Positions 1 to 8,870 of a stretch of DNA of 64,000 nt are shown one piece after another. Below the pieces are notes generated by a model. It had not been told where the DNA came from, did no database searches, and saw nothing but the letters and a program-made list of their open reading frames with translations. The first letter of the stretch is position 1, and every line of letters begins with the position of its first letter. Made by a program: the position numbers and the translations under genes. Source of the stretch: Rhodoferax saidenbachensis (GTDB lineage: Bacteria > Pseudomonadota > Gammaproteobacteria > Burkholderiales > Burkholderiaceae_C); assembly GCF_001955715.1 (NCBI RefSeq), contig NZ_CP019239.1:1426001-1490000 (forward strand). The letters are read 5' to 3'.

Positions 1-430
1 TCAGCGGGCCGGTGGTGGCACCAACGCCCCAGAAACCGTGCAGCCAGTTCATGTGGCGTGACGAGTAATGCGCCGCGACAAAGTGGTTCAGGCTGGCGTC
101 CACCGCACCGGCACCCAGGCCCAGCGGAATGGCCAGCAGCACCAGCCAGGCAAACGAAGGCGCGTAGGAAAAACCGACCAGTGCCGGTGCCGTCATCAGG
201 CAGCTGCTGGCGACCACAGCACCCGTGCCGATGCGCTGCACGATGCGGCTCGCAAAGAGGCTGGCGCTGGCTGAACACACCGTCATGGTGATGGTGATGA
301 CGCCCACGGCTGCCAGCGGCTGGCCCATGTCGGCCCGGATGGCGGGCCAGGCGACGCCTAAAACCCCATCGGGCAGGCCCAGACTGATAAAGGACACATA
401 CACAATGCCCAGCAGAATCCAATGCAACAT
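1..430 (-). CDS. MFS transporter, N-terminal part (runs off the window)
   Basis: The 143 visible residues begin at the ATG at 428-430, directly after the TAA stop of the upstream oxidase (TAAATG junction), so the two genes are probably co-transcribed. The segment is hydrophobic, with about four transmembrane helices. It contains GLPDGVLGVAWPAIR near the N-terminus, typical of small-solute major facilitator carriers, and a later glycine-rich helix (GLGAGAVDASLN). The C-terminal two thirds lies outside the window, so the substrate cannot be judged. Family assignment is firm and function is open. Confidence 0.8.
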   Translation of the reverse strand, partial: MLHWILLGIVYVSFISLGLPDGVLGVAWPAIRADMGQPLAAVGVITITMTVCSASASLFASRIVQRIGTGAVVASSCLMTAPALVGFSYAPSFAWLVLLAIPLGLGAGAVDASLNHFVAAHYSSRHMNWLHGFWGVGATTGPL

Positions 431-1852
431 TTACAAATTCACCACGCGGCCAGGGTTCATGAGGTTGTGCGGGTCCAGGGCCTTCTTGATGTCACGCATC
501 AGCGCCAGCGCCACCGGCGATTTGTGTTCTGCCAGCTTGTCGCGCTTCAAGCTGCCAATGCCGTGTTCGGCGGAGATGGAGCCGTTGTAGCGGTCCACTG
601 CGGCGTAGACCAGTGCATTGATGGGTTTTTCCTGGTCGCGCAAAAAGGCCTCCGCGTCGGTGTCTGCGGGGGCTTGCACGTTGTAGTGCAGGTTGCCATC
701 GCCCAAGTGGCCGTAGTTGACCAGACGCGCACCGGGGAAGGCTTGCGCCAGCGCGGCATCGGTCTCTTGCACAAAGGCGGGAATGCGCGACACGGCAATG
801 GAAATGTCGTGTTTGATGTTCAGGCCTTCCTGCGCCTGCGCCAGCGGAATGCTCTCGCGGATGTGCCACAACGCGCGGGCTTGTGTGATGTTCTCGGCCA
901 CTACCGCGTCGGTGGCGCAGCCCTGTTCCAGCGCGGCTTCGAGCAGGCGCTCCAGTTGCTCGCGGGCGCGCGACTCGGACACGTTGTCGGAATGCTCCAG
1001 CACCACGCAATAGGGCGATGTTTCGTGAAACGGCACGCGCTGCTGCGGGAAGTGTTTGACCACCAGGCTCAGCGCAAACTGGCCCATGACCTCAAAACCG
1101 GTCAGGCCAGAGCTCAGTGTTTTGTGCGCCAGGCCCAGCAGTTCCACGGCCGCGTCCAGCGACGGCACCGCGCACAGGGCAGTGAGTTGTGCCGCAGGCA
1201 ACGGGTAGAGCTTCATCACCGCGGCAGTGATGACACCGAGCGTGCCTTCGGAGCCAATGAACAGATGGCGCAGGTCGTAACCGGTGTTGTCCTTGCGCAG
1301 GCCAGTCAGACCGTTCCAGACCTCGCCCTGAGCGGTGACCACTTCCAGGCCCAGACACAGTTCGCGGGTATTGCCAAAACGCACCACTTGCGTACCGCCG
1401 GCATTGGTGCCGAGGTTGCCGCCAATGGTGCAACTGCCCTCGGCCGCCAGGCTCAGTGGGAACAGGTAACCAGCCTCTTCACAGGCTTCCTGCAGCGTCT
1501 GCAAAATGCAGCCGGCTTCCACGGTGACGGTCAGGTTGCCGCCGTCCATGGTGCGGATCTTGTTCATGCGCGTGAGGCTCAGCACCACCTGTTCGCCGGT
1601 CGCGTCGGGTGTGGAGCCCACCACCATGCCGGTGTTGCCGCCTTGCGGCACCATGCTGACTTTGGCTGCGGCGCAGGCTTTCACCACCTGGGCCACTTCG
1701 TCGGTATTCCCAGGACGCACCACAGCCAGAGCCTTGCCGCGTTCACGCTTGCGCCAGTCCATCTCCCAGGCGCTCAGGTCGCCTTCGGTCAATACGTTTG
1801 CCGCTCCGACGATGCCGCGCAGGGTCTCCAACAAGTCTGCGTGTGTACTCAT
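431..1852 (-). CDS. FAD-binding oxidase of the GlcD / D-lactate dehydrogenase type
   Basis: The 473-residue flavoenzyme should oxidise a D-2-hydroxy acid (D-lactate, glycolate or D-2-hydroxyglutarate) and pass electrons to the respiratory chain or an electron carrier. The FAD_binding_4 domain fills roughly residues 35-180, with PQGGNTGMVVGS and GGNLGTNAGG contacting FAD. The FAD-oxidase C-terminal domain follows, with NYGHLGDGNLHYN and SAEHGIGSLKRDKL near the end. The ATG at 1850-1852 overlaps the stop of the DUF2069 gene (ATGA). The open frame continues upstream for about 100 codons, but that part is a shadow of DUF2069. The exact substrate is not determinable. Confidence 0.9.
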   Translation of the reverse strand: MSTHADLLETLRGIVGAANVLTEGDLSAWEMDWRKRERGKALAVVRPGNTDEVAQVVKACAAAKVSMVPQGGNTGMVVGSTPDATGEQVVLSLTRMNKIRTMDGGNLTVTVEAGCILQTLQEACEEAGYLFPLSLAAEGSCTIGGNLGTNAGGTQVVRFGNTRELCLGLEVVTAQGEVWNGLTGLRKDNTGYDLRHLFIGSEGTLGVITAAVMKLYPLPAAQLTALCAVPSLDAAVELLGLAHKTLSSGLTGFEVMGQFALSLVVKHFPQQRVPFHETSPYCVVLEHSDNVSESRAREQLERLLEAALEQGCATDAVVAENITQARALWHIRESIPLAQAQEGLNIKHDISIAVSRIPAFVQETDAALAQAFPGARLVNYGHLGDGNLHYNVQAPADTDAEAFLRDQEKPINALVYAAVDRYNGSISAEHGIGSLKRDKLAEHKSPVALALMRDIKKALDPHNLMNPGRVVNL

Positions 1853-2283
1853 GGTGTGATATCTCCAGAGTCGGCTGCCAGTGCCCGCGCGTTCTTGAAG
1901 CGCAGGCGCACATGCAGGGCGCAGGCGACAAACAGGGCCAGGCACAAGGCGACCTCCAGCATGGCCAGGTAGTTGCCGGGCGCGCGGTCGCTCCAGGCGC
2001 GCACCACGCCTTCGGTGAAGTAGATCCACACCATCAGGCTGACCCAGCGGTAGGTGTACATGCGGTTCTTCAGCAGGCCGGCCAGCGGAATGCACAGGGG
2101 CAGTACCTTGAGCGCCAGCCAGGAGCCGCCGGGGCGGATCGGGGCCAGCACCAGTTCCCAAGCTGCGCCCAGAATAATCAGGCCCAACAGGCTGCCCACG
2201 GCCAGCCAGCGGGTGAGTCGTACGGTGTCAAAAGCGTAATTTGGGGGAGGAGTAATCGGGGAGGAAGGGCGGTGTGCGTTCAT
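1849..2283 (-). CDS. DUF2069 membrane protein
   Basis: A 144-residue protein with about four hydrophobic segments, matching the small inner-membrane DUF2069 family, which has no assigned function. Its stop overlaps the start of the FAD oxidase by 4 bp, and a YihY-type gene starts divergently about 20 bp upstream, so the promoters for both directions must share a very short region or lie inside the genes. Length is normal for the family. Confidence 0.8.
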   Translation of the reverse strand: MNAHRPSSPITPPPNYAFDTVRLTRWLAVGSLLGLIILGAAWELVLAPIRPGGSWLALKVLPLCIPLAGLLKNRMYTYRWVSLMVWIYFTEGVVRAWSDRAPGNYLAMLEVALCLALFVACALHVRLRFKNARALAADSGDITP

Positions 2284-2303
2284 GTCGGTGGCATCATAGC
2301 GGG

Positions 2304-3521
2304 ATGCGAACCCTTGAACGTTTGAGAGTCTGGCTGCAGGATGTGGCCAAGGTGCCCTGGCTGGACGCCGCTACCACCCTGCGCGAGCGTTTCCGCGAGG
2401 ACCGTCTGGGCCTGACCGCCAGTAGCTTGACCTTTACCACCACGATTGCGCTGGTGCCGTTCATCACCGTGGCGTTGGCGGTGTTCACCGCTTTCCCCAT
2501 GTTTGCCAAGTTCCAGGACGTGATGCAGAAGTGGCTGATAGAGAGCCTGGTGCCCGACAACATTGCGCGCCAGGTGCTGGGCTACCTCAACCAATTTGCC
2601 GGCAAGGCCAGCAAACTGGGTGTGGCCGGTCTGGCGGTGCTGCTGGTGACCGCGCTGGCGCTGATCTTCACGATTGACCGCACGCTCAACAGTATCTGGC
2701 GGGTGCGCACACCGCGCCCCTTTGCGCAACGCGTGCTGCTGTACTGGGCGGCCATCACGCTGGGGCCGCTGCTGCTGGGTGCCAGCCTGAGCATGACCTC
2801 GTATGCCATCTCGGCATCCCGGAGTGTGGTTGGCGGTTTGCCCGGTGGTGTGGCCTTGTTGCTCGACATTTTGCAATTTGCGCTGGTGGCGTGCGGCATG
2901 GCGGCGATGTTCCGCTTTGTGCCCAACACCTATGTGCGCTGGGGCCATGCCTGGATGGGCGGACTGTTTGTCGCGACCTGTCTGGAGGTGGCCAAAAAAG
3001 GGCTGGCGCTGTACCTGAGCAAGGTGCCGACCTACTCGGTGGTCTACGGCGCTTTCGCCACCGTTCCGATTCTGCTGGTGTGGATTTATGTGGCCTGGGT
3101 CATCGTGCTGCTGGGTGCAGCGCTGACGGCCTATGTGCCCAGCCTGATTGCCGGCATCCCGCGCAAGCGCAGCGGATATGGATGGGAATTTCAGGTGGCG
3201 CTTGAAATACTGCAGCAGCTCGATCGGGTGCGCCAGGGAGAGCAGAAGGGCCTGACCATGGGGCAACTCAGCGCGGCGCTGCAGAGCGATTCGCTGCGTC
3301 TGGAGCCGATACTGGAATCTCTGGTGGGGCTGGACTGGATTGCGCAACTGCAAGAGACCCGGGATGCGTCAGGCGAGGCGCGGTTTGTGTTGCTGGTCGA
3401 TCCGCAGCAGACGACCCTGGAGCCGTTGTTGCGTACCTTGCTGCTGCCGGTCAATCTGGTGACCGAAAATATATACAAAAAAGGCCTGTGGTCGGCATCC
3501 AGCCTGCGTGAGGCGCTATGA
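2304..3521 (+). CDS. YihY/BrkB family inner membrane protein
   Basis: A 405-residue integral membrane protein of the YihY (formerly RNase BN/BrkB) family. Six or so helices fill residues 30-270 and a cytoplasmic winged-helix-like tail of about 130 residues follows. The old RNase BN assignment was an error for this family and the real role is unknown, with envelope transport proposed. I chose the ATG at 2304 (MRTLERLRVW); an ATG ten codons upstream overlaps the divergent gene's start region. The TGA stop lies inside a truncated copy of the GCTAT-N7-ATAGC repeat. Confidence 0.85.
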   Translation: MRTLERLRVWLQDVAKVPWLDAATTLRERFREDRLGLTASSLTFTTTIALVPFITVALAVFTAFPMFAKFQDVMQKWLIESLVPDNIARQVLGYLNQFAGKASKLGVAGLAVLLVTALALIFTIDRTLNSIWRVRTPRPFAQRVLLYWAAITLGPLLLGASLSMTSYAISASRSVVGGLPGGVALLLDILQFALVACGMAAMFRFVPNTYVRWGHAWMGGLFVATCLEVAKKGLALYLSKVPTYSVVYGAFATVPILLVWIYVAWVIVLLGAALTAYVPSLIAGIPRKRSGYGWEFQVALEILQQLDRVRQGEQKGLTMGQLSAALQSDSLRLEPILESLVGLDWIAQLQETRDASGEARFVLLVDPQQTTLEPLLRTLLLPVNLVTENIYKKGLWSASSLREAL

Positions 3522-3531
3522 AAGCAATAGC
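3515..3531 (+). repeat. Head-only copy of the GCTAT-N7-ATAGC repeat
   Basis: GCTAT, seven bases, then ATAGC, with the same spacing as the full-length copies elsewhere, but the TGCTTGCGC tail is missing. It overlaps the last codon and stop of the YihY gene. Confidence 0.5.
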
Positions 3532-3547
3532 GATCGAAGTCAACGCC

Positions 3548-3608
3548 GGGCCGCCCCAAGTTGACTTGCACCCCATCGGGGGGGCAGCCGCCAGGCTGGG
3601 CTGGGGGC
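3548..3608 (+). repeat. GC-rich intergenic repeat (GGGCCGCCCCAAG type), copy 1
   Basis: Begins GGGCCGCCCCAAG and continues through CCCC-ATC-GGGGGG to a CTGGGGGC end. A second copy with the same start and the same C-run/G-run hairpin is at 8003-8068. It lies between the convergent ends of the YihY and DUF962 genes, where a bidirectional transcription-stop role is possible. Confidence 0.55.
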
Positions 3609-3620
3609 ATTCGAATCAGT

Positions 3621-3959
3621 TCAGATCTTGACCTTGCCGGTCAGGATGTCCTTGTACATGACCCAGTCGCCCATGAAGCTGTAGAGCGGGCGCTTGAAGC
3701 TGGCGGGTTTGTTTTTCTCAAAGCCGAAATGGCCGATCCAGGCAAAACCGTAACCCCACAGCGGTGCGGTGAACAGGAAGATCACCAGACCGGTCACAAA
3801 AAACAGCAGCAGGCTGGCCAGCACCAGGGACGAGCCCACGAAGTGCAGGCGGCGGCAGGTCAGGTCACTGTGTTCGCTCAGGTAGAACGGGTAGAACTCG
3901 GCAAACGAAGTCATTTGCTTCGGGTCTGCCGCGGCGCTGGTTTCAATGGCGGTGTTCAT
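3621..3959 (-). CDS. DUF962 / Mpo1-like membrane protein
   Basis: A 112-residue protein with the DUF962 (Mpo1/YGL010w-like) pattern: an N-terminal FYPFYLSEHSD motif, one long hydrophobic hairpin at roughly residues 45-75, then HFGFEKNKPASFKRPLYSF, where the conserved His and NKPA are family hallmarks. The yeast member Mpo1 is a dioxygenase acting on 2-hydroxy fatty acids; whether bacterial short forms do this is unproven. It precedes nothing obvious on its strand, so it may be a single-gene unit. Confidence 0.8.
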   Translation of the reverse strand: MNTAIETSAAADPKQMTSFAEFYPFYLSEHSDLTCRRLHFVGSSLVLASLLLFFVTGLVIFLFTAPLWGYGFAWIGHFGFEKNKPASFKRPLYSFMGDWVMYKDILTGKVKI

Positions 3960-4010
3960 GGTCTGTCTCCTGGTGGGTCCGGGTTGTTATGGTGCTACTG
4001 TGTCGCGCGA

Positions 4011-4820
4011 TCAAGCGTTGAGAAACGCTTTGAGCGCAGCCAATGTGGCCTCAGGCGCTTCCGTCATCTGGCTGTGGCCCACAGCCAGCCGAACGACTGA
4101 ATGCATTTTCCCACTGGATTTCGCTTTGTCGATCAGGGTTTGTGCGGCCTTCGGCATCGTCATTTGGTCCATCGCGCCGAGCAAGAACAGCACGGGGCAG
4201 GTGATCTGCTCCATGGCCTGTTCGCCATTCGCATAGTTGTTGCAGGCAGAGAAGCCGCGGTGAAACACGTTGACCTTTGTGTTGCTGGCAATCACTCGGC
4301 GTCCCAATGCGAGGCCGCCACCAAAACTCCAGGTGCCAGGCGCCACGGGCGGCGCCAATGAGCTGCGTGAAAACACATTGACCATGTGCAAAGCCTTCTC
4401 AGACTCGTTCAGCGCCGCGTCCAGCAATGGTTGCGAGACCTTCATCGGGTAGGCCGTGCCAACCAGCGCCAGATGGCTGATGCGATCCTTCAGTTGCCCG
4501 GCTGTTTCCAGCGCAATCAGCGAACCCCAACTGTGGCCTACCAATGCCGCTTTTTGCACGCCCGCTGCATCCAGCAAAGCGGCAATGAAGGCAGCCGCCG
4601 CTTCTACGCTGGCGGGTGCTTCGCCTTCGCTGCGGCAATGGCCCGGCAGGTCGACCGCCAATACATTCCAGCCGTGGTTCGCAAAGTAGCGGCTCTGCAA
4701 AATCCAGACGCTGTGGTCGTTGATGACGCCGTGGATGAATACGACAGTAGGTTGTGTGGGGTTGAAGGGCTTGCCGCCGGTATAGCAGTACGCGGCAGCG
4801 CCGTTGACGGTGAGCTTCAT
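4011..4820 (-). CDS. Alpha/beta hydrolase
   Basis: A 269-residue alpha/beta-hydrolase fold enzyme. HGVINDH near residue 30 forms the oxyanion region, the nucleophile elbow is GHSWGS (Ser about 98), a late Asp sits in LGAMDQMT and the catalytic His in AVGHSQMTEAP. It has no signal peptide and is therefore cytoplasmic. The start overlaps the stop of the O-acetylhomoserine sulfhydrylase gene by 4 bp (ATGA), so the pair is translationally coupled. One guess is a carboxyl-ester hydrolase related to MetX-type acyltransferases, but nothing in the sequence fixes the substrate. Confidence 0.85.
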   Translation of the reverse strand: MKLTVNGAAAYCYTGGKPFNPTQPTVVFIHGVINDHSVWILQSRYFANHGWNVLAVDLPGHCRSEGEAPASVEAAAAFIAALLDAAGVQKAALVGHSWGSLIALETAGQLKDRISHLALVGTAYPMKVSQPLLDAALNESEKALHMVNVFSRSSLAPPVAPGTWSFGGGLALGRRVIASNTKVNVFHRGFSACNNYANGEQAMEQITCPVLFLLGAMDQMTMPKAAQTLIDKAKSSGKMHSVVRLAVGHSQMTEAPEATLAALKAFLNA

Positions 4821-6130
4821 GCTGCTTTCTCCGCCGCCTTCAGAGCGCGTTTGAGGTCATCCAAAAGATCCGCAGAATCTTCCAATCCAATCGACAGGCG
4901 AATCGTTCCCTGTGTAATGCCACCCTTGGCCAATGCTTCGTCGTCCATGCGAAAGTGGGTCGTGCTGGCCGGGTGGATCACCAGGCTGCGGCAGTCGCCC
5001 ACATTGGCCAGGTGGCTGAACACCTTGAGCGCTTCGACAAACGCCTTGCCCTGGGCGCGTGAGCCTTTCAAATCAAAGCTGAACACCGAGCCTGCGCCCT
5101 TGGGCAACAGCTTTTGCGCCAGCGCGTGGCTGGAGTGGCTCTCCAGCATGGGGTGGCCCACACGCGAGACAAAGGGGTGTGACGCCAGCAGCTCCACCAC
5201 CTTGGCCGTGTTGTGCATATGCCGCTCCATGCGCAGCGACAGGGTTTCTATGCCCTGCAAGATCAGCCAGGCCGAGTGCGGACTCATGCAGGCGCCAAAG
5301 TCGCGCAGCCCCTCGCGGCGCGCGCGCAGCAGGAAGGCGCCCACCGTGGATTCCTCGGTGAAAACCATGTTGTGAAAGCCCGCATAGGGCTCGCTCAGCT
5401 CCGGGAATTTGCCCGATTTATCCCAATCAAAACTGCCGCCGTCGACGACGATGCCGCCAATCACGGTGCCGTGGCCGCTGAGGAACTTGGTGGCCGAGTG
5501 GTAGACCAGATCGGCCCCTTGCTTGAACGGCTGCACCAGCCAGGGCGAGGTGAGGGTGGAGTCCACCAGCAGCGGCACACCGGCTTCGTGTGCGATTTGT
5601 GACACCGTGGGTGTGTCCAGCACGTCCAGCCCCGGGTTGCCCACGGTTTCGCCAAAGAACAGCTTGGTGTTCGGTTGCACCGCCTTGCACCAGCCGTCAA
5701 TGTCGCCCGGCTGCACAAAGGTGGTTTCAATGCCAAAGCGGCGCAGTGTGTAATGCAGCAAATTCTGCGAACCGCCATACAACGCCGTGGACGCCACGAT
5801 GTGCCCACCTGCGCCCATCAGCGTGGCGATGCTCAGATGCAGCGCGGCCTGGCCGCTGGCGGTGGTGATGGCCCCAATACCGCCTTCGAGTGCCGAGACG
5901 CGTTGCTCCAGCACGGCGTTGGTGGGGTTGCTGATGCGCGAGTAGACGTGTCCCGCACGTTCCAGGTTGAACAGCGAAGCGGCGTGTTCGCTGGACTCAA
6001 AAACAAAGGAAGTGGTGAGATGGATGGGGACGGCTCGTGCGCCCGTAGCGTCGGGCGCGGCGCCCGCGTGCAGGGAGAGGGTGTCGAAACCGGGGTCGGC
6101 GTAGCCGGGCATAGTGTTCTCCGCAGGCAA
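4817..6130 (-). CDS. metY: O-acetylhomoserine sulfhydrylase (PLP-dependent)
   Basis: A 437-residue member of the Cys/Met metabolism PLP family that makes homocysteine from O-acetylhomoserine and sulfide. The PLP lysine is Lys215 in HSATKFLSGHG, SRISNPTN marks the cofactor site and ASGQAALH lies near residue 91. The length above 420 residues and the long insert after the PLP lysine favour MetY over the shorter MetB/MetZ enzymes. It shares a 4-bp overlap with the hydrolase behind it. The 72-bp region upstream, shared with the CBS gene, is too short for a SAM riboswitch and I see none. An in-frame ATG at codon 7 is an alternative start. Confidence 0.9.
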   Translation of the reverse strand: MPAENTMPGYADPGFDTLSLHAGAAPDATGARAVPIHLTTSFVFESSEHAASLFNLERAGHVYSRISNPTNAVLEQRVSALEGGIGAITTASGQAALHLSIATLMGAGGHIVASTALYGGSQNLLHYTLRRFGIETTFVQPGDIDGWCKAVQPNTKLFFGETVGNPGLDVLDTPTVSQIAHEAGVPLLVDSTLTSPWLVQPFKQGADLVYHSATKFLSGHGTVIGGIVVDGGSFDWDKSGKFPELSEPYAGFHNMVFTEESTVGAFLLRARREGLRDFGACMSPHSAWLILQGIETLSLRMERHMHNTAKVVELLASHPFVSRVGHPMLESHSSHALAQKLLPKGAGSVFSFDLKGSRAQGKAFVEALKVFSHLANVGDCRSLVIHPASTTHFRMDDEALAKGGITQGTIRLSIGLEDSADLLDDLKRALKAAEKAA

Positions 6131-6202
6131 CTAGGAATGAATCTTCAGGATTGTGGGCTATATTAAAGTCATAGTCCTAACCGAGCACCCCGAGGAAAAA
6201 CC

Positions 6203-6661
6203 ATGAAAGTCAGCGACATCCTGCGCGTCAAGGGCGGCACGCTCTTCATCATCAAGCCAGAAGACAGCCTGGCCGATGCCGCGCAACTGATGGCCGAGAA
6301 GGACATTGGCTCGCTGGTGGTGATCTCCCACGGCCTGGTGGTGGGCATGCTGACCTTCCGTGAAGTGATCCAGGCGGTCGTGAAAAACGGCGGCAGTTTC
6401 GGCACCACCACGGTGTACCGCGCCATGGACCCCGGCCCACTGACCTGCACCATGGAAACCGAAATGGACGAAGTCCGCCGCATGATGCTGGACCGCCATG
6501 CGCGTTACATGCCGGTCATCGACAACCGCATGCTCATGGGTGTGGTCAGCTTCTACGACGTGGCCAAGGCCGTTGTGGACAGCCAGAACTTCGAGAACAA
6601 GATGCTCAAGGCCTACATCCGCGATTGGCCCGAGGGCGAAGAGCCTGCCGAGAAAGCCTGA
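6203..6661 (+). CDS. CBS-pair domain protein
   Basis: A 152-residue cytoplasmic protein that is almost entirely two CBS domains (residues about 8-65 and 75-135), followed by a short acidic tail. Stand-alone CBS pairs bind adenine nucleotides or similar ligands and regulate partner proteins; the partner is unknown. The second CBS carries the usual RYMPVIDNRMLMGVVS. It is transcribed divergently from metY. The RBS is GAGGAAAAACC just before the ATG. Confidence 0.9.
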   Translation: MKVSDILRVKGGTLFIIKPEDSLADAAQLMAEKDIGSLVVISHGLVVGMLTFREVIQAVVKNGGSFGTTTVYRAMDPGPLTCTMETEMDEVRRMMLDRHARYMPVIDNRMLMGVVSFYDVAKAVVDSQNFENKMLKAYIRDWPEGEEPAEKA

Positions 6662-6682
6662 TCCAGGCTTTTCAGCCCCGAT

Positions 6683-7903
6683 TCACGCCGTGCTGGCGTG
6701 GATCATTTCCCGCACGCGCGGGTAGATCTGCTGGTTCCATTTCTTGCCGCTGAAGACACCGTAGTGGCCCACACCGGTCTGGATGTGGTGGGTCTTCATA
6801 TAGGGGCGAATGTTGCTGCACAGGTCCTGTGCGGCCACGGTCTGTCCTACCGCACAAATGTCGTCCCGCTCACCTTCCACCGTCATCAGTGCGGTGCGGC
6901 GAATCGCTGCCGGGTTGACGATGCGGTCTTTGTACGTGAGTTTGCCCAGTGGCAGGTCGTAGGTCTGGAAGACTTTTTCCACCGTCTCCAGGTAGAACTC
7001 GGCCGGCAGGTCATTCACTGCCAGGTACTCGTCGTAAAACACCTTGATGATGTTGGCCTTTTCCAGGTCGCCATTGACCAGGTGCTGGTACATGTCCTTG
7101 AACGATTGTTTATGGCGGTCCAGGTTCATGCTCAAAAAGGCGCTGACCTGCACAAAGCCCGGGTACACCCGGCGCATGAAACCGGCGTGGGGCATGGGCA
7201 CATGGCTGATCAGGTTTTTCTCGAACCACTCGATGGGCTTGCTGACCGCCAGTTTGTTGACTTCGGTGGGGTTGACGCGGCAGTCCACCGGGCCAGCCAT
7301 CAGGGTCAGGCTGCGCGGCTGGGCCGGGTTGTCGTCTTCGGCCATGATGGCCGTGGCCGCCAGCGCCGCTACGCAGGGCTGGCAGACGGACACGATGTGG
7401 GTACCGGGACCAATGGTCTCGGTGAAACGGATCATGTGGTCGATGTAATCGTCCAGGCCAAAGGGGCCGTGTTTCAGCGCCACATCACGCGCGTTGTGCC
7501 AGTCGGTGATGTAGACGTCGTGGTCCTGCAGCAGGGTGCGCACGGTTTCGCGCAGCAGGGTGGCAAAGTGGCCCGACAGGGGCGCCACCAGCAACACCGG
7601 CGGCTGGTGGGGCAGGTTGGCCGGGGTTTCCTTTTTGAAGCGCAGCAGCGTGCCAAAGGGCATGGTCAGCACTTTTTCTTCGGTGACCGGCAATTCCTGT
7701 TCCCCGACCTTCACCGACGTGATGCCGTACGCCGGGCGCGAATGGGTGAGTCGCATGCGCGAGAACACCTCCATGGACGCAGAGAGCTTGCGCATCCAGC
7801 TGCCTTCGGTGTTGTCCATCCAGAGGTTTGCGCTGCTGCCCTGTGCCAGCAGCCGGAACGGCGACATCAGGTCGGACTGGGATTGGTAAGCCTGGTAGAG
7901 CAT
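6683..7903 (-). CDS. phaZ: Intracellular polyhydroxyalkanoate depolymerase
   Basis: A 406-residue enzyme that mobilises intracellular poly-3-hydroxybutyrate granules. The motif IVSVCQPCVA (Cys174) corresponds to the Cys nucleophile of the Ralstonia/Cupriavidus PhaZ1 type, which replaces the lipase-box Ser. The Asp and His of the triad lie in VEGERDDICAVGQT and TGVGHYGVFSGKKW. There is no signal peptide, as expected for a granule-associated cytosolic enzyme. The start is the ATG at 7901-7903, with GCAGGAAC as RBS. An upstream in-frame ATG reads through the intergenic region and was rejected. It is the only PHA enzyme here; phaR lies 42 kb away. Confidence 0.9.
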   Translation of the reverse strand: MLYQAYQSQSDLMSPFRLLAQGSSANLWMDNTEGSWMRKLSASMEVFSRMRLTHSRPAYGITSVKVGEQELPVTEEKVLTMPFGTLLRFKKETPANLPHQPPVLLVAPLSGHFATLLRETVRTLLQDHDVYITDWHNARDVALKHGPFGLDDYIDHMIRFTETIGPGTHIVSVCQPCVAALAATAIMAEDDNPAQPRSLTLMAGPVDCRVNPTEVNKLAVSKPIEWFEKNLISHVPMPHAGFMRRVYPGFVQVSAFLSMNLDRHKQSFKDMYQHLVNGDLEKANIIKVFYDEYLAVNDLPAEFYLETVEKVFQTYDLPLGKLTYKDRIVNPAAIRRTALMTVEGERDDICAVGQTVAAQDLCSNIRPYMKTHHIQTGVGHYGVFSGKKWNQQIYPRVREMIHASTA

Positions 7904-8002
7904 GGTGTTCCTGCGCAAAAAGCGAGCTTGTGGCCCGGACAGGCCAGATGCAGGCAAGTTATGGGCCAGTTTGCGTTACGCCACCTGTGGCAACTTGCCG
8001 CC

Positions 8003-8068
8003 GGGCCGCCCCAAGGCAAGTTAGCCCCCTCGGGGCAGCGACCCGCGGAGCGTTGAAGCGTGGGGGCC
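8003..8068 (+). repeat. GC-rich intergenic repeat (GGGCCGCCCCAAG type), copy 2
   Basis: Starts GGGCCGCCCCAAGG, holds a CCCCC-T-CGGGG hairpin and ends GAAGCGTGGGGGCC. The 3-prime end resembles the reverse complement of 47752-47768 (GCCCCCACGCTTCGCCG), so at least two full copies and one partial copy exist in the window. It sits between phaZ and the GST gene. Confidence 0.6.
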
Positions 8069-8129
8069 ACACTTGGCACAACCCTTGCGGGTGCGGGACA
8101 ACCCAATTCTGGTTTGAGGAGCAAGTTCC

Positions 8130-8786
8130 ATGGCCAAAGCCGTCCTGACGATCAGCAGCAAAAACTACGGAGCCTGGGCACTGCGCGGCTGGCTGCTCAC
8201 CAAGCTGGCGGGTCTGGAGTTCACAGAGAAGGTCATCTCTGCGGACGACCCGGCCATGAAAGCCGAAATGCTGCTGCTCTCTTCCAGCATGCTGGTGCCC
8301 TCGCTGCAGCACAACTCCGTCAAGGTGTGGGACACGCTAGCGATTGCCGAATACCTCAATGAAATCAAGCCTAAGGCGGGCCTGTTGCCAGCCGATGTAA
8401 AGGCGCGCGCGCACTGCCGCGCCATCTGTGGCGAGATGCACTCGGGCTTTGCCTCCATGCGTGGCTCGTTGCCCATGAACATCAAGGCCCATTTCCCCAA
8501 GTTCAAAGTCTGGTCACGTGCCCAGGCCGACATTGACCGCGTGGTTGAAATCTGGACCGAGTGCCTGAGCACCTACGGCGGCCCCTACCTGTTTGGCAAG
8601 ACGCCTACCGTAGCCGATGCCATGTACGCCCCCGTGGTCACGCGTTTTCAGACCTACGACATTCCACTGGACAAGGCCTGCACCGCGTACTCCAAACGCA
8701 TGCTGGAGCTGCCCGCGATGAAGGAGTGGATAGCGGCGGCCAAGGCCGAGCCCGACGAAATCGACGAGCTCGACGCGGAGTTCTAG
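8130..8786 (+). CDS. Glutathione S-transferase family protein
   Basis: A 218-residue GST-fold protein. The N-terminal thioredoxin-like domain (residues 1-80) has SSKNYGAWALRGWLL at the glutathione site and SMLVPSLQHNSVKVWDTLAIAEYLNE carrying the cis-Pro and the Asp that contacts the glutamyl group. An all-helical C-terminal domain follows (FGKTPTVADAMYAPVVTRF). It probably conjugates or reduces small electrophiles with glutathione; the substrate is unknown. Single gene, divergent from phaZ. Confidence 0.88.
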   Translation: MAKAVLTISSKNYGAWALRGWLLTKLAGLEFTEKVISADDPAMKAEMLLLSSSMLVPSLQHNSVKVWDTLAIAEYLNEIKPKAGLLPADVKARAHCRAICGEMHSGFASMRGSLPMNIKAHFPKFKVWSRAQADIDRVVEIWTECLSTYGGPYLFGKTPTVADAMYAPVVTRFQTYDIPLDKACTAYSKRMLELPAMKEWIAAAKAEPDEIDELDAEF

Positions 8787-8808
8787 AAGAGCGCTGAATG
8801 GGTAAATC

Positions 8809-8834
8809 CGTTCGGGCTGAGCCTGTCGAAGCCC
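8809..8834 (+). repeat. CCGTTCGGGCTGAGCCTGTCGAAG repeat, single arm
   Basis: CCGTTCGGGCTGAGCC followed by TGTCGAAGCCC. The same sequence recurs at 33463-33488, inverted at 33513-33541, and at 47798-47825. It lies in the 84-bp gap between the GST and cupin genes, which converge. Confidence 0.75.
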
Positions 8835-8870
8835 TCAATGCCAGGGCAGGCTCTCCAGAGCGGGCGCTAA

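Noticed and set aside
422..1972. 516-codon open frame on the plus strand opposite the FAD oxidase
   Set aside because: It is antisense to a clear flavoenzyme gene and has His/Gln/Val-rich low-information sequence without any domain. GC-rich third positions create such shadows.
1853..2161. N-terminal extension of the FAD oxidase to an upstream ATG at 2161
   Set aside because: The extra residues are the out-of-frame reading of the DUF2069 gene. The ATGA overlap at 1849-1852 marks the true start.
6131..6202. Possible SAM riboswitch between metY and the CBS gene
   Set aside because: The gap is only 72 bp and shows none of the conserved core pieces.
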